DNA from: Collinsella sp. TM10-22
GTDB lineage: Bacteria; Actinomycetota; Coriobacteriia; Coriobacteriales; Coriobacteriaceae
DNA length: 64,000 bases
Assembly: GCF_003466125.1 (NCBI RefSeq)
Contig: NZ_QSOC01000001.1
Coordinates: forward strand, 173,632-237,631
Direction: 5' to 3'
The position numbers were made by a program, and so were the translations under genes. How positions within the stretch are numbered: position 1 is the first letter of the stretch; each line of letters opens with the position of its first letter. The notes below the pieces were generated by a model. That model saw only the letters and a list, made by a program, of their open reading frames with translations. It was not told the DNA's origin and did no database searches. Positions 32,166 to 42,513 of the stretch are shown in pieces.

Positions 32166-33599
32166 CTAGCAGTTGCTCTTGAGCTTGCGGCCCTGCTGTT
32201 CAAACTTATGCATGTCGCTGTCGGCCATGCCCTGCGTCTCGTCCTCATGGCGTTTGATGTAGAGCGGATCGTTGGGATCGTTCCAAATGCGTTCTGCCAC
32301 GGGCGCCCAGGCCTCGGCTGCGGCGCGGGTCTTTTCGCGCAGTTGCTCGGGCGATTCCTTCTCGACCAGGTCGGTGCTCTTGGCACCGGTCTCGGCCACC
32401 ATCTTGGGCAGCACGTCGGGGTTCTCGAGCATGGGGCAGGGCTTGAGATAGTTGTCGTTGAACGGCTGGCCCTCGTAGTATTTCATAAAGAGGGGAGAGC
32501 GCAGCGCATCGAGCAGGCTCACATCGTGGATGTTGGCGTTGGAATAGTGGATGAACACGCAGGGCTCCACGTCGCCCGCTGCATTGATGTGCAGGTAGCG
32601 GCGACCACCGGCGATGCAGCCGCCCACGAACTCACCGTCATTTTGGAAGTCGAGCGTAAAGAGCGGCTTTTTCTCGCGCATCTCGCGTATAAAACGATAC
32701 ATGTGCTCACGCTGTTCGGGCGTGGGCATGAGCTCTGAGGTGGCGTTGCGCCCGACAGGCATAAAGTGGAAGTACCAGCAGAAGAGCGCTCCCTCGCGGA
32801 TCATCCAATCCATGTTTTCCTCGGTGGCGACGGTATCGGCGTTGGCGCTCGTCCAGCAGGTCGATATTCCAAAGGGCAGATTGCGCTCGCGCAGGAGCTT
32901 CATGGCATGCTCGATCTTGACGTAGGTGCCCTCGCCGCGGCGGGCATCGGTGGTGTGCTCGTTGCCCTCGGCGCTGATGGCAGGGACAAAGTTTGCCACG
33001 CGGATCATGTCATCGCAAAACGCCTCGTCGATCAGGGTGGAGTTGGTGAAGCAAAGGAACACACAATCTTGGTGCTTTTCACAGATCTTGATGAGGTCGT
33101 GCTTGCGGACGAGCGGCTCGCCGCCCGTATAGATGTAGATATGCGTGCCGAGCTCTTTGCCCTGCGTGATGATAGAGTCGATGTCTTCAAATGAGAGATT
33201 CTGCTTATAGCCGTACTCGGCTGCCCAGCAGCCCGTGCAATGCAGGTTACAGGCGCTCGTGGGGTCGAGCAGGATGGCCCACGGAATATTGCACTGGTAC
33301 TTTTCGCGGCTTTTTTCCTGCTGCGGCCACGCGAGCAGGTTGCCGTCGACAATCAGTGCCTTGAGCAACTTGGTGCGCATATCGGGATTGAGGGTGAAGA
33401 CGCGCATGATCAGGTCATACCAGTTGCCGCGGCTCTTGATGACGTTGGTGAACGCCTCGCGCTGCGCGGGAAATACGCGATCGGGGACCAGCTTGTTCAC
33501 AAGGTCCATGATTTTGTCGATGTTTTCCTGCGGGTTGTCGTCGAGATAATCGATGAGTTTGTTGAGCGCTGCGCGCTCCGCTGACTGTGTAAGCGACAT
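32166..33599 (-). CDS. Radical SAM protein with SPASM-like C-terminal cysteines, unknown substrate
   Basis: 477 residues. An N-terminal helical region of about 110 residues precedes the radical SAM core, whose cluster motif is CNLHCTGC (CxxxCxxC) after LLDPTSA. The GGEPL motif follows (YTGGEPLVRK). Further cysteines (GGCIAGG, VEPCVF, KPCPM) suggest an extra Fe-S cluster as in SPASM proteins. The last residue is also Cys (KLKSNC). AAAGGA lies seven bases before the ATG at 33599. No peptide precursor gene is visible next to it. HpnH-like or peptide-modifying roles are possible but unproven. Confidence 0.82.
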   Translation of the reverse strand: MSLTQSAERAALNKLIDYLDDNPQENIDKIMDLVNKLVPDRVFPAQREAFTNVIKSRGNWYDLIMRVFTLNPDMRTKLLKALIVDGNLLAWPQQEKSREKYQCNIPWAILLDPTSACNLHCTGCWAAEYGYKQNLSFEDIDSIITQGKELGTHIYIYTGGEPLVRKHDLIKICEKHQDCVFLCFTNSTLIDEAFCDDMIRVANFVPAISAEGNEHTTDARRGEGTYVKIEHAMKLLRERNLPFGISTCWTSANADTVATEENMDWMIREGALFCWYFHFMPVGRNATSELMPTPEQREHMYRFIREMREKKPLFTLDFQNDGEFVGGCIAGGRRYLHINAAGDVEPCVFIHYSNANIHDVSLLDALRSPLFMKYYEGQPFNDNYLKPCPMLENPDVLPKMVAETGAKSTDLVEKESPEQLREKTRAAAEAWAPVAERIWNDPNDPLYIKRHEDETQGMADSDMHKFEQQGRKLKSNC

Positions 33600-33815
33600 G
33601 AGCATATCCTTTCACGTGTACTTCGCGTGAGATAATACCCATATGTGGAATTAAATGCGTCTAAAGAATCCGTAATGTGTCTATTCAACGAATCAATTTG
33701 ATTTGGGGCGAAGTGTCATGCCCCGACACCTTCTAAGTTACGTTGAAATAGTGTCTAATATGCGCTTTTAAACGCATAAACAGTCAGTATTTCACCGCAA
33801 CGTATGGGTGGTTGC
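33600..33815. other. Intergenic region with several small inverted repeats
   Basis: It holds CTATTCAACG (about 33680) and CGTTGAAATAG (about 33743) in inverted order, a GGGGC-N10-GCCCC hairpin between them, and ATGCG-cttttaaa-CGCAT further on. No gene is apparent. It lies between the start of the radical SAM gene and the end of the exporter operon. AT-rich compared with its neighbours. Confidence 0.4.
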
Positions 33816-35030
33816 TTACTGATAGCGGAGACACTCGACCGGGTCGAGCTTTGCGGCGCGGCGGGCGGGGTAGAAGCCAAAGATTACGCCGATGCCGACT
33901 GAAACCGCAAAGGCGAGCAACACCGTCGTAAGGGAAAAGCTCGGCGTAATCGTCCCGCTGGCTCCAAACTCGCTCATAATGCTCGAGTTGGCGGCAAAAA
34001 ACGCGAGCCCCCATGCCAGCAGATAGCCGATCGCAACACCGAGAATGCCGCCGGTGATGCACAGTGCCGAGGATTCGGCCAAAAACTGAGAGGTGATATC
34101 ACGTCGGCTTGCACCAAGCGCGCGACGGATGCCGATCTCGCGGATGCGCTCAGTCACGCTGGTGAGCATCATGTTCATAATGCCGATACCGCCGACAAGC
34201 AGCGAGATACTGGCGACAGCACCCATGATGAGCGAGAATGCGCCCATAAAGGAGTTGAGTGCATCGATGGCGCTTTTCATGGAGGTCGCCGATACACTGT
34301 CATACTCATCATCCTCCGCGATGCCTTTCATCGCGCGCACCTTGGACTCGATGGTCTTGCAGAGCTCATCCATGTCCGTGCCCTCGGCGGCAAGTGCCGT
34401 CACGCTGGGGAATGAAGGATTCTCGTCGCCAAATAGGCCGGAGATGGTTTCACGTGGCATATACAAAGTGAGCGAGCCCATGGAGTCGCTGCCGCCATCA
34501 ATCACGCCTACAATCTGCACCTCGCCGTTGGACACCTTGATGGTTTTTCCCAGCGCATCTCGTTCGTTGCCGCAAAGCTGATCGGCGCCGCCGCGGCTGA
34601 TGAGCGCCACGCGCGAGCCTGCCTTTGACTCGACATCGGTGTAGGTGCGCCCCGCAACGAGCTTACTGGCACCCACGGCGTCGAGCATGTCGCTATCGAC
34701 ACCCTGTGCCATGACGGTATAGCTTTTATCGCCGGTCTTGTACTCGGTGTACGCGCTGTTGACAATGCCGATCTGTTCTATCTGCGGCACCAGTTTTTGA
34801 AGCTTCTGGACGTCAGAATCAGAGAGTTCTTGGGACGAATAGATCTGAACCATGCGAGCTGCGTTGAGGCCCAGGCTGTTTACCAAGCTGTTTTGGATGC
34901 CACCGATGAGCGAAGTCATGGCAATGACCGAGGCGATGCCGATGACAATGCCCAGGATGGTGAGCAGGCTGCGCCCCTTGTTGGCCTCGAGCGAGTGAAG
35001 GGCTTCCTGGATGAGATCGCGGGCGCTCAT
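33816..35030 (-). CDS. ABC transporter permease, MacB/FtsX-like
   Basis: 404 residues. One N-terminal membrane helix (LLTILGIVIGIASVIAMTSL), a large extracytoplasmic MacB_PCD domain, then the FtsX block of three helices (LIMGAVASISLLVGGIGIMN and the conserved RIREIGIRRALGAS). It overlaps the ATPase gene by four bases. It forms a mechanotransmission-type ABC exporter with the two genes upstream. Substrates for such systems include peptides and antibiotics; none can be assigned. Confidence 0.9.
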   Translation of the reverse strand: MSARDLIQEALHSLEANKGRSLLTILGIVIGIASVIAMTSLIGGIQNSLVNSLGLNAARMVQIYSSQELSDSDVQKLQKLVPQIEQIGIVNSAYTEYKTGDKSYTVMAQGVDSDMLDAVGASKLVAGRTYTDVESKAGSRVALISRGGADQLCGNERDALGKTIKVSNGEVQIVGVIDGGSDSMGSLTLYMPRETISGLFGDENPSFPSVTALAAEGTDMDELCKTIESKVRAMKGIAEDDEYDSVSATSMKSAIDALNSFMGAFSLIMGAVASISLLVGGIGIMNMMLTSVTERIREIGIRRALGASRRDITSQFLAESSALCITGGILGVAIGYLLAWGLAFFAANSSIMSEFGASGTITPSFSLTTVLLAFAVSVGIGVIFGFYPARRAAKLDPVECLRYQ

Positions 35031-35800
35031 GCCATCACTCCTTTCGGCGGGTTGGCGGAGGCGGAAATCATGGGCAGGCTATCTACGGCGCTGCGCAGGG
35101 TCCGCGGTGCATGCGGAATATACGCGCCGTCGTGAATGCGACCGTCGCGGATGGTCACGGCACGGTCGGCCTCGGCGGCGATGCCGGGGTCGTGTGTGAT
35201 AAGCACGATGGTTTTGCCGCGCTCCTGGAGCTTGCGGAAGGTTTCCATGACAAGCGCCCCGGTTGTCGAGTCCAGGTTTCCCGTCGGCTCGTCAGCCAAA
35301 ATGATGGGCGGATCGTTGACGAGGGCACGTGCGATGGCGACACGCTGCATCTGGCCGCCCGAGAGCTCGGATATGCGGTGGTCCCAGTGGTCGACGGGCA
35401 GCGTGACGGCCTGCAGCGCGTGCACGGCGCGCATTTCTCGCTGGCTACGGGGCACGTTAGTGTATGCCAGCGGCAGCATGACGTTTTCGATAACCGACAG
35501 GCGCGGCAGCAGGTTGAAGCTCTGAAAGACAAAGCCGATGCTCAGGGCGCGGACTTCGGTGAGCTCGTCATCATCGAGCTCGGCCACGTTGAGGCCCTGC
35601 AGGTAATAATCGCCTGCCGTCGGTTTGTCCAGGCAGCCCAGGATGTTCATGAGCGTTGACTTGCCCGAGCCCGATGGGCCGGTGATGGCGACGAACTCGC
35701 CGGGATCTACTGCCAGGCTCACGTTGTGCAAGATATGGGCGCAACCCGCCTCGCTCTCAAAGATGCGATGCACGTTGCGAATGTCGATGACGGGACGCAT
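35027..35800 (-). CDS. ABC transporter ATP-binding protein, MacB/LolD-like
   Basis: 257 residues. Walker A is GPSGSGKSTLMN, the signature is LSGGQMQRVAIARAL, Walker B is IILADEPTGNLDS and the switch His is in VLITHDPG. The pattern is that of the LolD/MacB ATPases. A C-terminal stretch of about 30 residues past the usual end is unstructured. Its ATG shares one base with the stop of the adaptor gene, so the three genes form a tight operon. Confidence 0.94.
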   Translation of the reverse strand: MRPVIDIRNVHRIFESEAGCAHILHNVSLAVDPGEFVAITGPSGSGKSTLMNILGCLDKPTAGDYYLQGLNVAELDDDELTEVRALSIGFVFQSFNLLPRLSVIENVMLPLAYTNVPRSQREMRAVHALQAVTLPVDHWDHRISELSGGQMQRVAIARALVNDPPIILADEPTGNLDSTTGALVMETFRKLQERGKTIVLITHDPGIAAEADRAVTIRDGRIHDGAYIPHAPRTLRSAVDSLPMISASANPPKGVMA

Positions 35801-37236
35801 TACATGCCCTCGTCGGCAGACATGCTGCCCGAATCCGCGCTGTAGCCGTCGTCAGCCGTTGCGTCCGCTCCGGTGTCCATGACGAGGGTGTCGCCATCGC
35901 GCAGCTTGGTAACCGGCACGTTAGTGTTGATCTCGTTGCCCTGGTCGTCGCGCTTGACCTGCGTCTTACCGACTACAGCCTCGTTGTCGTTTTGCGCCAC
36001 GACGGTCACCTTCACGCGGCGCGTCTTTTTGCCCTCCGAATCGGTGGCCAGATTGACGTAATATTGCTCGCCATCTTCGGTCATCAGCGCCATGGTCGGC
36101 ACCATCACCACGTCGTGGAGCTTCTCGGTCACTACCGAGACCTCGGCAGTCATACCCGGCTTAAGGCGACTGTCGGGTGCTTCGATGAGGATGTCGACGT
36201 TAAAGGTCACGCTGCCGCCGCTCCCGGAGGAGAAGTCGGAGGTTGCCACCGAGGCGATAGCCGTGACGGTGCCCTGGCTCACGATATCGGGAAACGCGGG
36301 ATAGGTCACGTTGGCGCTTTGGCCCACGGCAATTTTGGCGATATCCTTTTCGCCCACCTGAACCGTCACCTTCATCTTGGACAGGTCGGCGATCTGCATG
36401 CACTGCTTGCCGCCGCTCGTATCGCTTTCGCCCATGATCATGCCGCCTGTTACCGTGGCGCCCACCTTGGCGTTGAGCTCCACGATGCTGCCCGAGCTCG
36501 GGGCCGTGATCGTACGGCTGGCGGCCTTGGCGTTCGCCTGATCGAGGTTTGCCTGGGCCGATGCGAGGCTGCGCTGCGCGGCCGATACGGCGTTCGTGTC
36601 CGCTGATGCGGCGGAGATGCCAGCCGCTGCGGAAGCTTCGTCGACGTCCGTCGTTGGGGTGGCCTGCGCGGCAGTTGCGGCTTTCTGCGCATTGGCGAGG
36701 TCTTCCTGAGCTGCTGCAACTGCGCGCTGCGCCTCGGCAACGTTGCGATCGAGCTCGTCGTTTTTAATGGTCATAAGCACGTCGCCCTCGTTGACGGATT
36801 GGCCTGCCTGCACGTTTATCGAATCGACCATGCCGTCGACAGAAGGGGAGACCACTGAGGACGAAATGGGTTTGAGCTGGCCTTTCGCTTCGACCGTTGT
36901 GCTAAACGTGCCCTCGGTCACCATGTCGGTCGCAGGCCCGATATCGCCCTGTGGCTGCGCATTGATAACCAGGGTTGCGACAATGGCAATGAGCGCGATG
37001 ACACCCACGATGCCGGCGGCAATGCCGCGTCGAATCAGCTTTTTGCGTCGACGTTCGGCACGTTTTGCCTTGAGCTTGGCATATACCTCTTCATCGGAAA
37101 TCTCGGCCGTGTCGTTCGTGCGTCCGCTCTCCTTGTCGGCATGTGCGTCTGTGATCAGAGGAAGCGTTTCGGTGATACCTTCGGGCGTGTGCTCGGTATT
37201 ATCCGGACCCGGGGTGATCGTGGGGACATTCGGCAT
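35800..37236 (-). CDS. MacA/HlyD-like periplasmic adaptor (RND/MFP family)
   Basis: 478 residues. A cytoplasmic N-terminal stretch rich in acidic residues leads to one membrane helix (GIAAGIVGVIALIAIVATLV), then a barrel-sandwich and an alpha-hairpin (VAEAQRAVAAAQEDLANAQK) and beta-barrel repeats (TVQVGEKDIAKIAVGQSANV). In Gram-positive bacteria such proteins extend the MacB-type exporter into the wall. AAGGAG lies five bases before the ATG at 37236. It is the first gene of the exporter operon. Confidence 0.88.
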   Translation of the reverse strand: MPNVPTITPGPDNTEHTPEGITETLPLITDAHADKESGRTNDTAEISDEEVYAKLKAKRAERRRKKLIRRGIAAGIVGVIALIAIVATLVINAQPQGDIGPATDMVTEGTFSTTVEAKGQLKPISSSVVSPSVDGMVDSINVQAGQSVNEGDVLMTIKNDELDRNVAEAQRAVAAAQEDLANAQKAATAAQATPTTDVDEASAAAGISAASADTNAVSAAQRSLASAQANLDQANAKAASRTITAPSSGSIVELNAKVGATVTGGMIMGESDTSGGKQCMQIADLSKMKVTVQVGEKDIAKIAVGQSANVTYPAFPDIVSQGTVTAIASVATSDFSSGSGGSVTFNVDILIEAPDSRLKPGMTAEVSVVTEKLHDVVMVPTMALMTEDGEQYYVNLATDSEGKKTRRVKVTVVAQNDNEAVVGKTQVKRDDQGNEINTNVPVTKLRDGDTLVMDTGADATADDGYSADSGSMSADEGM

Positions 37237-37270
37237 AGCGTCTCCTTTATAGAAAGAACCTCGATAAGTA

Positions 37271-37300
37271 TATGCGCCCACCGGTTGGGGCGGGCGCATA
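37271..37300 (-). terminator. Hairpin after the L,D-transpeptidase gene
   Basis: TATGCGCCC and GGGCGCATA form a 9-bp stem between the L,D-transpeptidase end and the adaptor start. There is no T-run, so termination is uncertain. A TATACT on the minus strand overlaps its edge and may start the exporter operon. Confidence 0.5.
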
Positions 37301-37368
37301 GGACGGTTTCTTTCGGAACTGTTAGATTGGTCGCAGCGGTTCCACGCTGTATGAATGCGCGCGTTGCA

Positions 37369-39084
37369 CTACGAGTGGACAACCACGCACAGGCCGACTT
37401 TGATGCAGTCGTGAAGTGCCTTGGCGTCGGCCAGGCGCAGGTTGATGCAACCGTGGCTGCCGCACCACTTGTACGACTCGGCGTTATCGAAGCTCTTGTC
37501 GTTTTGCCAGGTGGCATCGTGGAAGCCGATCATGTTGCCCTCAAACGGCATCCAGTAGCTCACCGGGCTCTCGTATTTGGGCTTGCCCGTCTCGGGGTCC
37601 TTGGCGCCAATCAGCGTGCTCGCGCCGTCGTTGCTGTTGATCTGCCAGACGCCTTCGGGAGTGGCGTCCTCACCCGGCTTTCCTGAGATAAAGTTGGCCT
37701 CCCACACGATATTGCCGCTCTCGTCGTAGTAGCGCGCGTGCTGCTCGGACAGATCGACATCGACGTATGCCTTCCAGTCGGGCTCTCCCTTTGCGGTAAA
37801 GGCGTCGGCCTTCTGGGAGTACTTGATCTCGATTTCGCCGGTCTGCTTGTTGTTAATGGCGTCCTCGACCTGCTTGGCGAGCGAGCCGCTGTCGATGGAC
37901 CAACCAAAGTCGCCGCCTTCAACGGCGCATTGCTTGCCATCGGCGCGCGTCCACCAGCGAGTGGAGCCCACGGTGTTAAAGCCGTTGGCGAGCTCGGTTG
38001 CCCAGCTGCTGATCTGTGACGTATCAAGTGTGGGGTTGGCCGGATCGGCAAAGCTGATCCACTGCAACACGGAGCTGCCATCAACCTTGCCGGCATCCTC
38101 GCCGTTGAGCTTGAGGGTCACGTTGACGCCCAGGAAGTTGTTGGCGGCATCGCATGCGGCCTGAATCTGATCATCGGTAAGCGTTCCATTGAGCGGCTCG
38201 TAGGCATCGCTGCCGAGCTTGGAAAGGTCTACGGTCTCGGACAGCGAGGCAAGCTCGAGCTCGGCATACTTAATGACATGCTCGCGGTCGAGTTTTTCGT
38301 TGGAGCGCGCCTTCTCGACGGTAAACTTGCCGGCCTGCTCGTCATAGGAGCTATTGGCCTCGAACGTGCCCGAACGCCCCTCGTTAAACTCGTCGATGGC
38401 GGCGCCCAGATCCTCCTCAAACTTCTTTTGGTCAAAAGTGTCGGAGAGCATGGACAGGTCGACGTCTTGATCAAGATCGACTTCGTTGGAGGTAGCGGTT
38501 GTTTTGGTCTTTCCGCTTAAGGATTCCACAAGGCGGACCGGCCATACAAAGGCTTCGTTGTGGCTGATAATCTCTTTTGCGGCTGCTTCGCCGTCGACGA
38601 TGGGCTCATCGGACTCGGGCTGATAGGTCCAGCTAAAGTCATCGCCTGTCACGGTGAGCTTATAGTGCTTCCATGCCGAGTTGACCTTGGTGGCGGCAGA
38701 CGAAGCGTTGGAGAACGAGACGTCGACGCCGGCGATGGTGGTATTGGGGTAGGCTACCTGCGAAAACGCTACGACGCCTACGATATAGACAATGACGATA
38801 AGACCCAGGACGACAAAGAGCGTCGTCTTTTTGCCCGACTTATTGTTCTCGGCGGGTTTGCGCGCGGGGCCGCGATCGCCTCGACCGTGCGCGGGGGGCT
38901 GCTTGGGCGCATTGCCGTTTGCCTGGCGCTGCTGACGTTGATGGTTCGGGCGTTGGGAAGCGTTTGCCGCACCACGCTGCTGACCGTGACTCGGCGCGAT
39001 AGGACGCGGCGACTGAACGCCACCGGTGTGCCTGTTCGGCTGCTGCGGATCGGGAATCAGTTGAGTTCGATCGTTTTGCGACAT
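37369..39084 (-). CDS. L,D-transpeptidase (YkuD) with PG-binding domains
   Basis: 571 residues. A disordered Gln/Pro/Arg-rich N-terminal tail (about 90 residues) is followed by one membrane helix (TLFVVLGLIVIVYIVGVVAF), VanW-type PG_binding_4 repeats (NTTIAGVDVSF and a second copy) and a C-terminal YkuD domain with the catalytic Cys in SHGCINLRLADAK. It makes 3-3 cross-links in peptidoglycan or attaches proteins. The start chosen is ATG 39084, nine to ten bases after AAGGAT; ATG 39093 is too close. TATAAT on the minus strand at 39142-39147 is a likely -10 element. Confidence 0.92.
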   Translation of the reverse strand: MSQNDRTQLIPDPQQPNRHTGGVQSPRPIAPSHGQQRGAANASQRPNHQRQQRQANGNAPKQPPAHGRGDRGPARKPAENNKSGKKTTLFVVLGLIVIVYIVGVVAFSQVAYPNTTIAGVDVSFSNASSAATKVNSAWKHYKLTVTGDDFSWTYQPESDEPIVDGEAAAKEIISHNEAFVWPVRLVESLSGKTKTTATSNEVDLDQDVDLSMLSDTFDQKKFEEDLGAAIDEFNEGRSGTFEANSSYDEQAGKFTVEKARSNEKLDREHVIKYAELELASLSETVDLSKLGSDAYEPLNGTLTDDQIQAACDAANNFLGVNVTLKLNGEDAGKVDGSSVLQWISFADPANPTLDTSQISSWATELANGFNTVGSTRWWTRADGKQCAVEGGDFGWSIDSGSLAKQVEDAINNKQTGEIEIKYSQKADAFTAKGEPDWKAYVDVDLSEQHARYYDESGNIVWEANFISGKPGEDATPEGVWQINSNDGASTLIGAKDPETGKPKYESPVSYWMPFEGNMIGFHDATWQNDKSFDNAESYKWCGSHGCINLRLADAKALHDCIKVGLCVVVHS

Positions 39085-39195
39085 CGTATGCATATCCTTC
39101 GAATTTCGCCTTGCGGCTCATCGTGTTTTTACTGGGCTTGCATTATAGCGATTACCTAGTTGTTTGTGGTACGGAAACGGTGGCATTCAAAAGAG

Positions 39196-39213
39196 GTGGG
39201 ACAGTTGTCCCAC
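39196..39213. repeat. Short palindrome GTGGGACA-gt-TGTCCCAC
   Basis: A perfect 8-bp inverted repeat just after the L-serine dehydratase gene. It resembles the ends of the TGGGACAAAA units at 20093 and 44347 and may be a shortened relative. Confidence 0.7.
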
Positions 39214-39233
39214 TATCGAGTCGTTCTTGGTCA

Positions 39234-40841
39234 CTACCCGCACACACCGCATTTTGCACAGGCCGAAAGCGCGGCCGGAGCCTGCGCGATGCCGCCCTTT
39301 GCCGTCTCGCGCAGCGTGGCCGGCAACGCGTGGCCCACCGAGAGCATGACATGTGCCATCTGGTCAAACGGCACCAGGCTCTTAATGCCGGCGAGGGCGA
39401 GTTGTGCCGAGCTAAAGGCCGCTGCCACGCCGATGGCATTGCGGTTTTGGCAGGGCACCTCGACCAGGCCTCCGACGGGGTCACAAACGAGGCCCAGCAG
39501 GTTACTCAGCGCGATGGAGCTGGCGTCGAGCGCTTGCTCGGGCGTGCCGCCGAGCATCTGCACTAGCGCGGCGGCAGCCATGGCGGCGGCGCTTCCCACC
39601 TCGGCCTGGCATCCGCCCTCGGCGCCGGCGACGCAGGCGCCCGTGGTGAGGTTGAGGCCGATGGCAGCTGCGCAGTAGAGCGCGTCCATCACCTGCTCGT
39701 CGTCGAGCTGAAGGTGATCGGCGAGCGCCAGCACGCAGCCGGGCACGACGCCTGCGGAGCCTGCCGTGGGGGCAGCGACGATCACACCCATGGTGGCGGA
39801 GCGCTCCAGGACGGCCATGGCGCGGGCCACGGCATCGGTCTGGACGGGGCCCATTAAGTTTGAGCCAAGGTCGTTGCGGCCGGTGGCATCGACAAGCTTG
39901 GCCTCGCCGCCGATAAGCCCGCCGAGCGAGCGCTGCGGATTGACGATGGGGGCCGTGGTCTCCTCGCGCATGACGTCGAGCACGCGGCGCATGGCGGCGA
40001 CGGCGTGGGCCTCGCCGGTCAGACGCGCCTCGCGCACGGCCATGACGGCGCCGATGCTGAGTCCCAGTTCCTCGCACGCATCGAGCAGCTGCTCGCCGTC
40101 GTCGAAGATTTCCTTTGCTGAGACGCCGGGGGAGAGCGACGAGGCAGAACCTGGGAGCTCGATAAAGGTCGCGTAATCGACATTGTCGAGCTTGCGCAGC
40201 ATAGGGACGACGGTGTCGTCGGGCGCGCCGTCGGTCTCAAAGACGGAGTAGGCCTGGCCGCCCACTTCGGTGCGGTAGGTGCGGCAGAAGGCGATGTTCA
40301 CGTGTGCGTAGGCGAGCAGGTTCGTGAGCGCGGCGAGCACGCCGGGAACATCCTGGTGCGCCACGAAGAGCGTGGAGTACATACCCGAGATGTCGACGCC
40401 GACGCCGTTAATGCGGCTGATGCGCATCTTGCCGCCGCCCAGGCTCTCGCCGCGGACCTGTGCCGTAGCGCCCGTGTCGTCGACCATGTCGATGTCGACG
40501 GTGTTGGGGTGGATGGAGGCGTCGTCGCCCTTAATTTCAAAGTGATATTCGAGGCCCTGCTCGCGTGCGAGGTCGAAGGCCTGCTTGATGTTCTCGTCAT
40601 CGGTGTCGAGGCCTAGGATGCCCGCGACGAGTGCACGATCGGTGCCGTGGCCGCGGTAGGTGTGGGCGAAGGAGTTCCACAGGCCAAAGGTGACTTTGGT
40701 GATGCGGCCTTCCAGCAGGCTGGCGGCAACTTGGGCGCAGCGCAGGGCGCCGGCGGTGTGTGATGAGCTGGGGCCGACCATGACGGGGCCCAAGATCTCG
40801 AATGCCGAGGTCGTAGCTAGTGTTTGCGGCTTGCCTGCCAT
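39234..40841 (-). CDS. sdaA: L-serine ammonia-lyase, iron-sulfur-dependent, single chain
   Basis: 535 residues, a fused form. The beta-type half starts with SAFEILGPVMVGPSSSHTAG. An ACT-like segment follows (STLFVAHQDVPGVLAALTNL). The alpha-type half has APTAGSAGVVPGCVLAL and the Fe-S cysteines in TGACVAGAEGGCQAEVGS and LVCDPVGGLVEVPCQNRNA. The C-terminal tail CAKCGVCG is kept; in studied type II enzymes this tail reaches the active site. It deaminates serine to pyruvate. AAAGGAG precedes the ATG at 40841. A nested palindrome lies upstream. Confidence 0.93.
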   Translation of the reverse strand: MAGKPQTLATTSAFEILGPVMVGPSSSHTAGALRCAQVAASLLEGRITKVTFGLWNSFAHTYRGHGTDRALVAGILGLDTDDENIKQAFDLAREQGLEYHFEIKGDDASIHPNTVDIDMVDDTGATAQVRGESLGGGKMRISRINGVGVDISGMYSTLFVAHQDVPGVLAALTNLLAYAHVNIAFCRTYRTEVGGQAYSVFETDGAPDDTVVPMLRKLDNVDYATFIELPGSASSLSPGVSAKEIFDDGEQLLDACEELGLSIGAVMAVREARLTGEAHAVAAMRRVLDVMREETTAPIVNPQRSLGGLIGGEAKLVDATGRNDLGSNLMGPVQTDAVARAMAVLERSATMGVIVAAPTAGSAGVVPGCVLALADHLQLDDEQVMDALYCAAAIGLNLTTGACVAGAEGGCQAEVGSAAAMAAAALVQMLGGTPEQALDASSIALSNLLGLVCDPVGGLVEVPCQNRNAIGVAAAFSSAQLALAGIKSLVPFDQMAHVMLSVGHALPATLRETAKGGIAQAPAALSACAKCGVCG

Positions 40842-40897
40842 GGGTGCTCCTTTGTTTTTCCCATCGTCCCGAGGGCGGGGCATACACTGTCCCGCCG

Positions 40898-41016
40898 TTC
40901 CGAGGGCTTTAGTATTTGGTCGCCTGCTCGGACAGTCCTGCTCGCACGGAGGCCACATTAAGTGGCCTCCGGCTCGTGCGGAACTCGCGATCGACCAAAT
41001 ACTAAAGCCCTCGGAA
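40898..41016 (-). repeat. Nested palindromic element, copy B (conserved core)
   Basis: The 25-nt outer arms (40898-40922 and 40992-41016) are perfect inverted repeats and differ completely in sequence from those of copy A. The core, read on the minus strand, begins TCGCGAGTTCCGCACG, has the hairpin GGAGGCCAC-ttaat-GTGGCCTCC and ends GCAGGACTGT. It sits between the metK terminator and the L-serine dehydratase start. Confidence 0.9.
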
Positions 41017-41113
41017 CTTAGGATACATGGTTGGAGTCGCTCTGCTGCAATATTTATCGGCATGTGACCTATTCCATGTCCCAGGTCTGCTTATCTTCAC
41101 CACCGTTTAAATA

Positions 41114-41147
41114 AAAAGAAGTACCGGTTGGAGTCGGTACTTCTTTT
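41114..41147 (-). terminator. Terminator of metK
   Basis: CGGTACTTCTTTT (41135-41147) and AAAAGAAGTACCG (41114-41126) form a 13-bp perfect stem. On the minus strand it ends in a T-rich run. Confidence 0.85.
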
Positions 41148-41183
41148 GGTGCGTTGTTATTTGCTGTAGCTTTTCGGGTTAGC

Positions 41184-42464
<1,281 letters not shown>

Positions 42465-42486
42465 GATAGTCCCTTCAAAAACGTGT

Positions 42487-42513
42487 CCCGGCGACCGTTA
42501 CCATTCCGCCGGG
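42487..42513 (-). promoter_or_regulatory. Hairpin in the metK 5' leader
   Basis: CCCGGCG and CGCCGGG form a 7-bp stem with a 13-nt loop about 25 nt upstream of the metK ATG. A TATGAT on the minus strand (42532-42537) may be the -10 element. I could not match it to a known SAM riboswitch class. Confidence 0.35.

Noticed and set aside
40842..41063. N-terminal extension of L-serine dehydratase through the palindrome
   Set aside because: The frame stays open upstream, but the family start (SAFEILGPVMVGPSSSH) and AAAGGAG place the start at 40841.
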